A DNA stretch of 64,000 nt from an uncultured Candidatus Melainabacteria bacterium (lineage in GTDB: Bacteria; Cyanobacteriota; Vampirovibrionia; Gastranaerophilales; Gastranaerophilaceae), in NCBI GenBank assembly GCA_934692485.1, contig CAKUTX010000003.1, positions 1 through 64,000 on the forward strand, in the 5' to 3' direction. Positions 17,096 to 26,546 of this stretch are shown one piece after another (position 1 is the first letter of the stretch; the number at the start of each line of letters is the position of its first letter). The notes below the pieces were generated by a model. The model made no database searches, was not told the DNA's origin, and worked only from the letters and a program-made list of their open reading frames with translations. Position numbers and translations under genes: made by a program.

Positions 17096-18484
17096 ATGAA
17101 AGAAAATAGTATTTTAAAGAAATTTACTACAGCGCAATTTTTGAATTTTGCGTTAGGATTTTTTGGTTTACAGTTTGCATGGCAAATGAGAATTATTTTG
17201 TCCGGACCAGTTACAGAAGGACTTGGAGCATCTCCATTTATATATGGGCTAATATGGCTTGCAGGACCTTTCACTGGAATGGTAGTTCAGCCGTTAGTCG
17301 GAGCTTTAAGCGATAAAACAGTTTCACCTCTTGGCAGACGTCGTCCGTATTTGTTGGGTGGAGCGTTGTTAGCATCTCTTGCACTATGGATTTTCCCTAA
17401 TTCGGCAAATGTTGCAGAGTTATTACATAAAATTACTGGATTAAATTTACCGCCATTAACTGCGTTATTAATTGCAGCAATTATGATTTGGATAATAGAT
17501 GCTTGCGTAAACGTTGCACAAGGACCATACAGAGCATTAATTCCTGATGTTGTACCAGAAGAACAGTATTCAATTGCAAACTCTTATATAAGTTTAGCTA
17601 TCGGCTTGGGTTCTGTTGTTGCTGCTGGAACTGCTCCATTTTTAAAATGGGCCTTCGGGTATCAAATGTCAATTCCGGCTCAATTTATAATGGCTGCATT
17701 GGCTTTTACATTGGGAATGATTTGGACTTGCCTTACAATAAAAGAAGCAAAACTAAATAAAACTACTGATACAAAAGAAAATATTCAAGCAATTGAAACA
17801 AAGTCTTTTTGGCAATCTTTAAAAGACTTCTTTGCATTGTCACCAGAAGTATCAAAAATATGCACAATGCAATTTTTTACATGGATTGGAACAATGTGTA
17901 TGATGATTTTCTTTACACAGTATGCCGTTCACACAATTTATTGCGTACCTGATTTGACTTCTGTTTCTGAATCGACAAAAGAACTTTATGCGCAAGCAAC
18001 TTTATCTGGAACAAACTTTTCATCAATTTGTTTTGCGATATTTAACCTTATTTGTTTTGTTGTTGCAATCCCAATCGGATTTTTATCTGCAAAATATACA
18101 AATAAAAAAGTTCACATCATATCAATAATCACAATGATTTTAGCCTATCTTGGAATGTTCTTTGTAAAACAACCAAAAGCTGTCGCAGCATTAATGGGTT
18201 TAGCAGGCATTGGCTGGGCAAGTATTTGCGCTTTACCGTTTGCAATGCTTTCACAATTTATAAAAAAAGGAACAGAAGGTTCTGTTATGGGTATATTCAA
18301 TATATTTATTGCCGGACCGCAAGTATTTGTTTGCACTTTGGTTGCTTGGATTATATCTAAATGTTCATTTACAATGGGTTCTGATTACATAAATTATCAT
18401 TGGGAATATGCATTTTTAATCGGAGCAGCTTGTTTATCAATTGCAGCAATTGTAGCTTATACAGTAAAAGAAAAGGTAGAATAA
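17096..18484 (+). CDS. MFS transporter (SLC45/GPH-like)
   Basis: A 462-residue integral membrane protein with about 12 transmembrane helices. The loop 2-3 signature GALSDKTVSPLGRRRPYLLGG resembles SLC45 and plant sucrose carriers and related glycoside-cation symporters; a second-half repeat (FLSAKYTNKK) is present. The substrate is probably a sugar or oligosaccharide, but this is inferred. The ATG at 17096 has TTTTGGGGAGAAA upstream; an in-frame ATG 20 codons earlier lies before this site and is unlikely. The stop overlaps the start of the radical SAM gene by one base, indicating coupled expression. Confidence 0.85.
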   Translation: MKENSILKKFTTAQFLNFALGFFGLQFAWQMRIILSGPVTEGLGASPFIYGLIWLAGPFTGMVVQPLVGALSDKTVSPLGRRRPYLLGGALLASLALWIFPNSANVAELLHKITGLNLPPLTALLIAAIMIWIIDACVNVAQGPYRALIPDVVPEEQYSIANSYISLAIGLGSVVAAGTAPFLKWAFGYQMSIPAQFIMAALAFTLGMIWTCLTIKEAKLNKTTDTKENIQAIETKSFWQSLKDFFALSPEVSKICTMQFFTWIGTMCMMIFFTQYAVHTIYCVPDLTSVSESTKELYAQATLSGTNFSSICFAIFNLICFVVAIPIGFLSAKYTNKKVHIISIITMILAYLGMFFVKQPKAVAALMGLAGIGWASICALPFAMLSQFIKKGTEGSVMGIFNIFIAGPQVFVCTLVAWIISKCSFTMGSDYINYHWEYAFLIGAACLSIAAIVAYTVKEKVE

Positions 18485-19881
18485 TGGATAAAAAAAGGAT
18501 TTTATTAATATATCCGCCATCTCCGGTTATGAACAGAGAAGATAGGTGTCAACAACCTACAAAAGACTTGATTGTTATACCACCATTACCTCCAACAGAT
18601 TTAATGTACTTGGCTGCTATTGCAGAACAGCAAGGGTTTGATGCAAAAATTAAAGATTATAGTCAGGGTGGAGATTATGAAAATGATTTAAAAGAATTTA
18701 AACCCGATTACTTAGTTATTAATATTGCAACTCCTACTCTTGAGCACGACTTGGAAGCTGTAAAAAAAGCGAAAGGCCTTAATCCAAATATAATTACAAT
18801 CGCCAAAGGTGCTGCATTTTTAACACTTGCAGAAAAAATAATTTCAGAACACGATGAATTGGATTTTGGAATTTTAGGAGAGGCAGAAAAAACTTTAGAA
18901 GAAATCCTTCAAGAAAAACAAAAATCCGAAATTTTAGGAATTTATTATAAAGAAAACGGAGAAGTAAAATTTACGGGTAACCGTCCGTTTATCGAAGATT
19001 TGGATTCTTTACCTTTTCCTGCAAGACATTTGGTTGACAACAATATATACAGACGACCAGACAATAATAAGGTTCAAGCTACCATTAAAGTTGAACGAGG
19101 ATGCCCATTTCATTGTTTCTTTTGTCTTGCGACCCCTGTTTCTGGCGCAAAAGTTCGAAGAAGAAGCGCAGAAAACATTGTTGCCGAAATTAGAGAATGT
19201 GTTGAAAAATATAACATCAGAAATTTCTTATTTTGGGCAGATATTTTTAACCTAGACAGACAATGGACTATTGATTTGTGTCAAGCAATTATTGACAGTG
19301 GACTGAAAATTACTTGGTCAGCTAACACAAGAGCAGATACTGCTGATTTGGAAATGGCTAAAATAATGTATAAATCAGGATGCAGACTTGTCAGTATCGG
19401 GGTTGAAAGCGGTTCTCAGTATATGTTAGAGAAAATGGGTAAAAAAATTACTCTCGATGACGTTAGAAAAACGGTTAAAATCTTTAAACAAGCTAAGATT
19501 AGAATTTATAATTACTTTGTAATAGGTCTACCTTGGGAAACAGAAGAAACTATCGAGGAGACTATTAAATTTGCAATAGAACTGAATAGTGATTTTATAA
19601 GTTTTTATACCGCAACTCCACTCCCTGGTTCAAGATTTTATGATTACGCAAAAGAACATAATTTATTTGACAAAGATACATCGTTCGAAAATGCATACTT
19701 CTACCCATCAGTAAACACTCATCATTTAACAAAAGATAGAGTTTTTGAACTTCATAAATCGGCAATTAAACGTTTTTATTTAAGACCTTTATATATTCTA
19801 AAAATGCTGGTTAGAATTCGCTCTTTTGAAGAAATTAAAAATTATTTTATAGCTGGCATGAATGTGCTACTTCGAAAATAA
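18484..19881 (+). CDS. B12-binding-domain radical SAM protein
   Basis: A 465-residue protein with an N-terminal cobalamin-binding-like Rossmann domain (about residues 5-150) and a radical SAM core. The cluster motif CX3CX2C is C207, C211 and C214 in ERGCPFHCFFC. The N-terminal domain lacks an obvious DxHxxG motif, so cobalamin may be held base-on or not at all. Relatives include methyltransferases and BchE-like cyclases; the substrate here is unknown. It is translationally coupled to the upstream MFS gene (overlap TAATG), which hints that the transported or exported compound and this enzyme are linked (inference). Confidence 0.82.
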   Translation: MDKKRILLIYPPSPVMNREDRCQQPTKDLIVIPPLPPTDLMYLAAIAEQQGFDAKIKDYSQGGDYENDLKEFKPDYLVINIATPTLEHDLEAVKKAKGLNPNIITIAKGAAFLTLAEKIISEHDELDFGILGEAEKTLEEILQEKQKSEILGIYYKENGEVKFTGNRPFIEDLDSLPFPARHLVDNNIYRRPDNNKVQATIKVERGCPFHCFFCLATPVSGAKVRRRSAENIVAEIRECVEKYNIRNFLFWADIFNLDRQWTIDLCQAIIDSGLKITWSANTRADTADLEMAKIMYKSGCRLVSIGVESGSQYMLEKMGKKITLDDVRKTVKIFKQAKIRIYNYFVIGLPWETEETIEETIKFAIELNSDFISFYTATPLPGSRFYDYAKEHNLFDKDTSFENAYFYPSVNTHHLTKDRVFELHKSAIKRFYLRPLYILKMLVRIRSFEEIKNYFIAGMNVLLRK

Positions 19882-19883
19882 TA

Positions 19884-19912
19884 TTGAAAAACTTAAAATA
19901 ATATGATATAAT
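19884..19912 (+). promoter_or_regulatory. strong promoter of the prepilin gene
   Basis: TTGAAA (19884-19889), a 17-bp spacer and the extended -10 TGATATAAT (TATAAT 19907-19912). The ATG lies 33 nt downstream. Confidence 0.7.
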
Positions 19913-19945
19913 AAAGAGGAGTAAGTTTATTAGAGGATTTAGAAT

Positions 19946-20653
19946 ATGAAAGATTTTAAGGAATTTCTACACGGTTTTACTTTGGCAGAAGTTTTAGTTA
20001 CTCTTGGGATTATTGGAGTTGTATCTGCACTAACATTGCCAACATTGATACAAAATTACCAAAAAACAACTTATGTAACTCAATTGCATAAGGTTTACAA
20101 TGATGTTTCCCAAGCCGCAGTGAGATATAAAACGGATAACAATTTGGTTTCATTAACAGAAAGCAGATTGTCAAGTGATACAGAATTAACTCGATTTGTT
20201 ACAAAATATTTTAAAATAACAAAAAATTGTAATGGAAGTTATATCGGATGTTTTGCAGATACATACAGAGCCATTGAAGGGAATAGCACCACAGATTTAT
20301 CTACCTCATATTGTAAAGTAACTGTAGTACTAGCAAGTGGGGCAGCGCTATGTTTTGACACAGGAGTTAGAGAAGATAAACCAGCAGATAAGGATACCAA
20401 CAATGATGGCAAAATAGATGAAAATGACAAAATCATTAATAATGGAGCACATGAAGGAACTGCCATGGGAATTGAGCTTGATATAAATGGGGTCAAAGGC
20501 CCGAATATAGCCGGTCGTGACTTATTCAGAATGGATGTTGCTCCTGATGGAACAGTTTACGATGCAGAAGGAGCGTCAGCTACTACTCTTACACAGTCTG
20601 GTCCGTTTGGTATCGGCAAAATTATAGATGCCGGCTGGGATATGACTTATTAA
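19946..20653 (+). CDS. type IV pilin-like prepilin with an EF-hand-like loop
   Basis: A 235-residue protein with a class III signal: leader of 10 residues ending in Gly10, then FTLAEVLVTLGIIGVV with Glu at +5 of the mature form. It is processed by a prepilin peptidase and assembled by a type IV pilus or type II secretion-like machine. The C-terminal globular part has a 12-residue loop with acidic or amide residues at calcium positions 1, 3, 5, 9 and 12 (D150, N152, D154, D158, D161). Four cysteines (95, 102, 123, 136) could form disulfides. A DINGVKGPN element (179-187) recurs in the second prepilin at 39.4 kb. No pilus assembly genes lie nearby. Confidence 0.88.
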   Translation: MKDFKEFLHGFTLAEVLVTLGIIGVVSALTLPTLIQNYQKTTYVTQLHKVYNDVSQAAVRYKTDNNLVSLTESRLSSDTELTRFVTKYFKITKNCNGSYIGCFADTYRAIEGNSTTDLSTSYCKVTVVLASGAALCFDTGVREDKPADKDTNNDGKIDENDKIINNGAHEGTAMGIELDINGVKGPNIAGRDLFRMDVAPDGTVYDAEGASATTLTQSGPFGIGKIIDAGWDMTY

Positions 20654-20676
20654 TAAAATCTATCTAAAGCATAAAA

Positions 20677-20716
20677 AAAAGAAGAAGTTCCAATTATAGT
20701 TGGAACTTCTTCTTTT
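20677..20716. terminator. bidirectional terminator between the prepilin and winged-helix genes
   Basis: A perfect 17-bp stem, AAAAGAAGAAGTTCCAA (20677-20693) with its complement at 20700-20716, has A-rich and T-rich flanks so it can serve both converging genes. Confidence 0.88.
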
Positions 20717-20744
20717 GGTGATTTTAGATTATGATTTTAATATT

Positions 20745-21359
20745 TTAATTTAAAATAAATCCGCCTTTGTCTGCATTTTGAAGATTTTCACCTTCAATTT
20801 TTGCTCTTAAGTTTTTAATGTATTTGTATACATAATCTCTAGGCAAATCCAACAAAGCAGCTAAATCCTTAGCATAAACAATTTTCCCTTTGTTTTGAGA
20901 GAAATAATCAAAAACTCTCTGTTCTCTATCTGTAAGAGCTTTTTTAAAAACAACTCTAACTTCTTCTCTTAGATTTTCTGATTTTATTGGTTCAGGCTTT
21001 TTCTCTACTTTTTTAGCAGTTGTTTTCTTTTCTGCTTTAGGTTTAACTGTTTTTTCAGGTTGTTTTGCAGGAATTTCTTCCTCATGTATTTTATGAATTG
21101 CGAAAGGAGTAGGAGCAATTTCTCTTTCTCTTTCGTAAGCACGTTCTGCGATAGAGCTTAGTCTTTCAGCATGAGTTTGGTGCCATTCTTCTTCATTAGA
21201 AACAACCGGCTTTCCTTTTAAAACTATGTCTATTAAATCATTTGTAGGCTTAGCTTCTTCTATTTTTTTCCCTAATCTGGCAGCGAATTCTTCTAATGTA
21301 ATCTTTTCTAATGAGCTTCTCCATTGTTTAATTTCTTCTTTGCTCAAATATTCAGACAT
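20745..21359 (-). CDS. hypothetical protein with a C-terminal winged-helix-like domain
   Basis: A 204-residue protein in three parts: an acidic, helical N-terminus (1-90), a Lys/Pro/Ala-rich linker (about 95-125) and a C-terminal region (about 135-204) that reads as a winged helix: TDREQRVFDYFSQNKGKIV, then a helix-turn-helix (AKDLAALLDLPRDYVYKYIK) and a wing. The fold looks like the DNA-binding domain of response regulators, but there is no receiver domain. It is probably a DNA-binding protein with a flexible linker. The start has AAGGAG 7 nt upstream. Confidence 0.65.
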   Translation of the reverse strand: MSEYLSKEEIKQWRSSLEKITLEEFAARLGKKIEEAKPTNDLIDIVLKGKPVVSNEEEWHQTHAERLSSIAERAYEREREIAPTPFAIHKIHEEEIPAKQPEKTVKPKAEKKTTAKKVEKKPEPIKSENLREEVRVVFKKALTDREQRVFDYFSQNKGKIVYAKDLAALLDLPRDYVYKYIKNLRAKIEGENLQNADKGGFILN

Positions 21360-21566
21360 TCACTAATCTCCTTAAACTATGTATCTCTTTCTATTCTTCT
21401 AATGTAGCATAAACCATGCCCCATGATTCAAAATGTTTCATAACGTAAATTTTTATTTTTTATTGTAACAATTCTACAAAATCATTAAACACATAAATCA
21501 TAAGGTACTAAGTTATTTACGTCAAATTTGCACTAATACACTACTGTTTTAATATTCTAAAAATTT

Positions 21567-22238
21567 TTAATAAAGCACACCAAAATCTAAGATTTTTTGA
21601 ACTTCATTATTCATAACTGTATGAATTTCGTCTACAGATTTAGTTCCGTCAATGCTAATAAAATTATATTCAGATTTCATTTTTTCGTATTGTTCCAAAC
21701 ATTTGTTTTGGTAAATTTCAAAGCTTTTATAAAAATCTGATGAAAATCCAACATCTCGGCCACTTTCGTAGTAATTCAAGCCAGTAGTCCCAATAATTCT
21801 TTTCAAAAGAACATCCACAGGCATATCCAAATAAAAGATTAAATCAGGCTCAGGAGCGTAATCATAGAGATTTTTAACCCACTCTATGTCTTGTCCGCGA
21901 ACAACATCTCTCGCAAGTGCTGTGTAATAATACCTATCTAATAATACAATAAAGCCAGACTTTAAAGCTGGAATTATTTGGTTTTCAAGTCTATCGGCAA
22001 AATCTGCTGCATATAAAAGGCTATATGTCGTTGCATTTAATAAATTTCTATCTTTTGCATCATCAATAACATTTGCAATCAGACGAGATGTTTTCCATTC
22101 AGAAACCATAACCCCGTATGATTTTGCTTGAATAGATTTTTTTAAAAGTTCCAGTTGAGTAGACTTTCCGGAGCCGTCAGTCCCTTCAATCACAACAAGT
22201 AAACCTTCATATCCATGTTTTGTTTTAAATTGCCCCAT
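21567..22238 (-). CDS. thymidylate kinase-like protein, copy 2
   Basis: A 223-residue P-loop kinase of the thymidylate kinase family, which phosphorylates dTMP to dTDP. Walker A is EGTDGSGKST (about residues 18-27), the DRY motif is in LLDRYYYTALARD and the lid region follows KRIIGTTG. It overlaps the stop of copy 1 by one base (TAATG) and has AAGGAG upstream. The lid lacks the arginine-rich RxxRxx pattern of many bacterial Tmk proteins, so one of the two copies may have a changed substrate. Confidence 0.82.
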   Translation of the reverse strand: MGQFKTKHGYEGLLVVIEGTDGSGKSTQLELLKKSIQAKSYGVMVSEWKTSRLIANVIDDAKDRNLLNATTYSLLYAADFADRLENQIIPALKSGFIVLLDRYYYTALARDVVRGQDIEWVKNLYDYAPEPDLIFYLDMPVDVLLKRIIGTTGLNYYESGRDVGFSSDFYKSFEIYQNKCLEQYEKMKSEYNFISIDGTKSVDEIHTVMNNEVQKILDFGVLY

Positions 22239-22912
22239 TACAAATTTACTCCTTTTTCAGCAAGAATTTCTTTAAGCATATTTCTGATTGTCACTTGTTT
22301 AGAGTGAATTGAATCCAAAGCATCCAATTTGACAAGTCCAAATTCATCAACCATTTTTTGATATTCGCTGATAACCCGTCCCTGAAATATCATATAGCTT
22401 TCATAAGGATCATTACTCAACTTCAAATCCATACCAGCTTCATAAAATTTTGGAGCTCGGTTTGCGCAAATTCTCTCCATAGAATGTTTTGGGTCAATAT
22501 CAAAATATATTGCTAAATCGGGCTTAATTGCAAAACTATAAACATTTCGAACCCAATTGAAATCAACCCCTCTTGCAACATCTCTGGCAAACGCTGTATA
22601 AGCATACCTGTCTGCAAGAACAATAAAACCTGCTTTTAATGCCGGATCAATAACCTGTTTTAATCTATCGGCAAAATCCACAGCATGTAAGAGGGAAAAA
22701 GTTCTCGGTGAAAGCATATTTTTCTTTTTAGCCAACTTTGTTGTTTGGCTAATTAACTCCGAAGAATTCCACTCAGTAAAAATAACATCGTGACCAGCTG
22801 ACTTCAACCAATCTCGCAATAAAGTAAGTTGAGTAGATTTCCCAGAACCATCAATCCCTTCAACGCAAATTAATGTACCTTTATAATTATGTTTTGTCGT
22901 TAAGTTTGACAA
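22238..22912 (-). CDS. thymidylate kinase-like protein, copy 1
   Basis: A 224-residue paralogue of the adjacent gene, similar along its length: EGIDGSGKSTQL at the Walker A site, FADRLKQVIDPALKAGFIVLADRYAY around the DRY motif and RDVARGVDFNWVRNVY. It uses a TTG start at 22912 with AAGGAG 7 nt upstream. It begins 2 bp after the YhaM-like gene ends, so yhaM, copy 1 and copy 2 form one operon. Either copy could be the essential dTMP kinase; the other may handle another nucleotide. Confidence 0.82.
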   Translation of the reverse strand: MSNLTTKHNYKGTLICVEGIDGSGKSTQLTLLRDWLKSAGHDVIFTEWNSSELISQTTKLAKKKNMLSPRTFSLLHAVDFADRLKQVIDPALKAGFIVLADRYAYTAFARDVARGVDFNWVRNVYSFAIKPDLAIYFDIDPKHSMERICANRAPKFYEAGMDLKLSNDPYESYMIFQGRVISEYQKMVDEFGLVKLDALDSIHSKQVTIRNMLKEILAEKGVNL

Positions 22913-22914
22913 TT

Positions 22915-23757
22915 TTATACTCCTTTTTCTTCCAAAAGATGTACGTTAATTTTTCCAAACTTAGCAGACAAATTGTCAACAATATGAATGAAATACAATT
23001 CAGGCTCTAAATCTTTTTGGTCTAAATCAATAATCGCACCCCAATCGCTTCTGCCATGGTGAGCAGCAATCATTCTTGCTATTTCTTTAAAGCCATTATT
23101 CATACAAATTGAAAAACCGTATTGAGAGTGAGTTAACCACTCTTTTCTAAAGTTTTCATCATAATCTATTAAGCCTGTCTCCGTATCAATTGTATATTCA
23201 TAAATTTTACCAATATCATGCAAAATACAAGCTGCTAAAATATTGTCTTTATTGAATTTATACACAGAATTTTCCATGTTACATTCAGCATATTGCAGAC
23301 ACTCAAGAATATGAACCATCAAACCGCCAATATAATTATGATGCATCATCTTTGCAGCAGGCATAACCATTATTTTATCCTTATGCTCCATAAAATACGT
23401 TGTTAAAAATTTATTTAATTTTTCATCACTTATTTTATCGAAATATGAAAGGATTTGACGATAAACTTTTTCTCGTTCATTTTCTTCCAAACCAGTTTTG
23501 GCTTCCTTTACAACTGACAGAGTGGATACTAAACAGTTATTATATCTTTCATTAAATGTTGCAGAAATAATTCGAACAATATTACCTGTTCTAAATACCT
23601 TACTGTCAAAACGATTTAATGTTTCTTCCCAAAGAATACAATTTAAAGTTGAATTATCCTCCAAGTTTTTCAACTGGAGTTTACCCATTTTTGTTCCGGC
23701 CTTAGTATCGCCTACCGAAAAAGTTATAATCTCATAATCTACGTCTGTGCTAAACAT
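22915..23757 (-). CDS. YhaM-like 3'-5' exoribonuclease (OB-fold and HD domain)
   Basis: A 280-residue protein with an N-terminal OB-type nucleic-acid-binding domain (about 10-90; KAGTKMGKLQLKNLEDNS) and an HD phosphohydrolase-type domain. The metal-binding residues include H in LMVHILEC, HD in CILHDIGKIYEY, H in THSQYGF and HH in IAAHHGRSDWG. This layout matches YhaM/CBF1 nucleases, which trim RNA or single-stranded DNA from the 3' end. It is the first gene of an operon with the two thymidylate kinases. Confidence 0.85.
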   Translation of the reverse strand: MFSTDVDYEIITFSVGDTKAGTKMGKLQLKNLEDNSTLNCILWEETLNRFDSKVFRTGNIVRIISATFNERYNNCLVSTLSVVKEAKTGLEENEREKVYRQILSYFDKISDEKLNKFLTTYFMEHKDKIMVMPAAKMMHHNYIGGLMVHILECLQYAECNMENSVYKFNKDNILAACILHDIGKIYEYTIDTETGLIDYDENFRKEWLTHSQYGFSICMNNGFKEIARMIAAHHGRSDWGAIIDLDQKDLEPELYFIHIVDNLSAKFGKINVHLLEEKGV

Positions 23758-23806
23758 TATTAATCCTTTATTTTTTTAATTTGCGTATATCTAATATTGA
23801 AATGGT

Positions 23807-24850
<1,044 letters not shown>

Positions 24851-24934
24851 TTAACCAATTTTAGCATAAAAATAAAATCAAAACTTTAATTGTAAATATA
24901 TGTTAGTTTGTTTGTATTGATGTAGAATTTGTTT

Positions 24935-24940
24935 TAAAAT
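24935..24940 (+). promoter_or_regulatory. -10-like hexamer 7 nt before an ATG
   Basis: TAAAAT, then 7 nt (ACGAAAC) and the ATG at 24948. No Shine-Dalgarno sequence. A weak TTGTAT lies 17 bp upstream. It fits the leaderless pattern of this window. Confidence 0.35.
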
Positions 24941-24947
24941 ACGAAAC

Positions 24948-25502
24948 ATGGATGTTAATAAAAATAAAAATTTAGAAGAAGTTTTTTATTGGTTTTGGAT
25001 TGGTTTGATATTAGTGTTATATGTTTGTTCTCCGCTAATTTATACGCCAATAACCAAAGTGCATTGTAATAAATCTGAAAATTATTGTACAATTAAACAG
25101 AATTTTTTTTCTAATTCTGTTCATAGGTTGTATGATAATGATTTTTTATTAATAAATTTGCAATTTTATAACAAATCGCATTTTAGAAGTGTAAAAATTG
25201 ATTATGAATTAATTGCAAATGAAACTAAAGATTATTATTCTCATTATGATAAATATACTTATGACACAAATCCATTAGCGGCATCAAAATTTAAAAAAGA
25301 TTTTAGTAGTTATTTAGATAACAAAAGTCAAAATTTGTTTGATAAATTACATATTCCTATTTATTATATAGGTTTGCTTAGTTGCTTACTATTATTTTTA
25401 GTAGGAAGAAAAAATGTGTTTAAAAATATTTTGATAATTTATGTTTTGGTAGCTCCTTTTGGATTAAATGTTATTTTTTATATTTGGAATATATTCTTTT
25501 AA
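24948..25502 (+). CDS. hypothetical membrane protein
   Basis: A 184-residue protein of no recognised family. It has one N-terminal membrane segment (about 15-34), an external or cytosolic middle region of about 95 residues with two cysteines (40 and 47), and two C-terminal membrane segments (about 136-152 and 159-181). It is very AT-rich, with many Asn, Tyr and Phe codons. Its last 4 bases overlap the 3' end of the convergent acetyltransferase gene. There is no ribosome binding site. Confidence 0.6.
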   Translation: MDVNKNKNLEEVFYWFWIGLILVLYVCSPLIYTPITKVHCNKSENYCTIKQNFFSNSVHRLYDNDFLLINLQFYNKSHFRSVKIDYELIANETKDYYSHYDKYTYDTNPLAASKFKKDFSSYLDNKSQNLFDKLHIPIYYIGLLSCLLLFLVGRKNVFKNILIIYVLVAPFGLNVIFYIWNIFF

Positions 25503-26479
25503 TTTGAAGCCAGTTCATTTTCTCCGAACAAAAATACTTGCAATGCATTCTCTTTTTGTTTAACCGGCTTATAAAAATCTTTAATTAGGACACATTGAGT
25601 TTGAATACAGTTTAAATTTCTTTCGTGAAGATATTTTTCAAAAGTATCCGCATTAATAGTATATTGCCTATGTTTTAAAAATGCATAAAATATTGTTTTT
25701 CTACGCGAAATTTCGTCAATTGCAAAATTAATAACTTCATCATACGGAATATTATAACCGTCATTCAAAGACATATCTATTATAAAATTCAAATTATCGC
25801 TCGTTGTTATAGACAAATAAGCTATAATTCTATGATTAGACGGTTCTTCCAATACATATCTGTTTTTGTAAAAATTTGTAAGACCTTCAAAAACAGGCTC
25901 ACGATATTCAGTTCTTAGCCTTTGCAACGACGGTTTGTATAAATTTTTCAATTCACTATTGTACAGTTGCGCAACTTGCTTTGCATCAGAATTCTGACAA
26001 CTTCTAAAGTTTGCTTTTTTGGCTGTTTCGGGTTTAAAATTCTCCAATTTCCACAAATTTTCATAACTACATTGTCTAAAACCACAGCCATTCATAAAAA
26101 GATTTAATAATTCATCATGAGATTGGTCAACTGTTACAGCAAAAGACGTCGCACCTTTAGCGCCAAATCGTGCAATAATAAATTCCACAAGACGCTTGCC
26201 AACGTCATACATATTTTGTTGAAAAACTAGTTTAGTAATATTGATTTTATAAGGATTACCGCTTGTCGGAATAATAGTTATCAATCCCAAAATTTCTTTT
26301 TTTTCTAACAAAATATATGTTTCTGGCAAAAACTTATATTTCAACGGCAAAAGTCCATGAATAAGCCCAAAAGCCTCTGCTGAAATAGCTTTCGAAAACC
26401 TGTCGCCATCTCCCAGATAAGAAATCATTTTTTTTATTTTTGGTGCATCAAAACAGTTTAATCTTCTTATTAATGTCAT
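25499..26479 (-). CDS. GNAT-fold acetyltransferase-like protein
   Basis: A 326-residue protein with two GNAT-like halves. The first (about 1-150) has LLEKKEILGLITIIP, then VGKRLVEFIIARFGAKGATSFAVTVDQSHDELLNLFMNGCGFR, the classic helix-strand-helix ending in a GF motif. The second half (about 160-310) shows RYVLEEPSNHRIIAYLSI. The substrate is unknown. There is no Shine-Dalgarno; TATAAT ends 6 nt before the ATG, another leaderless candidate. Confidence 0.65.
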   Translation of the reverse strand: MTLIRRLNCFDAPKIKKMISYLGDGDRFSKAISAEAFGLIHGLLPLKYKFLPETYILLEKKEILGLITIIPTSGNPYKINITKLVFQQNMYDVGKRLVEFIIARFGAKGATSFAVTVDQSHDELLNLFMNGCGFRQCSYENLWKLENFKPETAKKANFRSCQNSDAKQVAQLYNSELKNLYKPSLQRLRTEYREPVFEGLTNFYKNRYVLEEPSNHRIIAYLSITTSDNLNFIIDMSLNDGYNIPYDEVINFAIDEISRRKTIFYAFLKHRQYTINADTFEKYLHERNLNCIQTQCVLIKDFYKPVKQKENALQVFLFGENELASN

Positions 26480-26485
26480 ACTTTT

Positions 26486-26491
26486 ATTATA
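26486..26491 (-). promoter_or_regulatory. -10 hexamer 6 nt before the acetyltransferase ATG
   Basis: On the minus strand, TATAAT is followed by AAAAGT and the ATG at 26479, with no Shine-Dalgarno sequence. It suggests a leaderless transcript. Confidence 0.45.
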
Positions 26492-26546
26492 TAATTTATT
26501 TTTTTATTTTCAAGTTTGTGATAAAATCTTTTTTGAGAGGCGAAGG

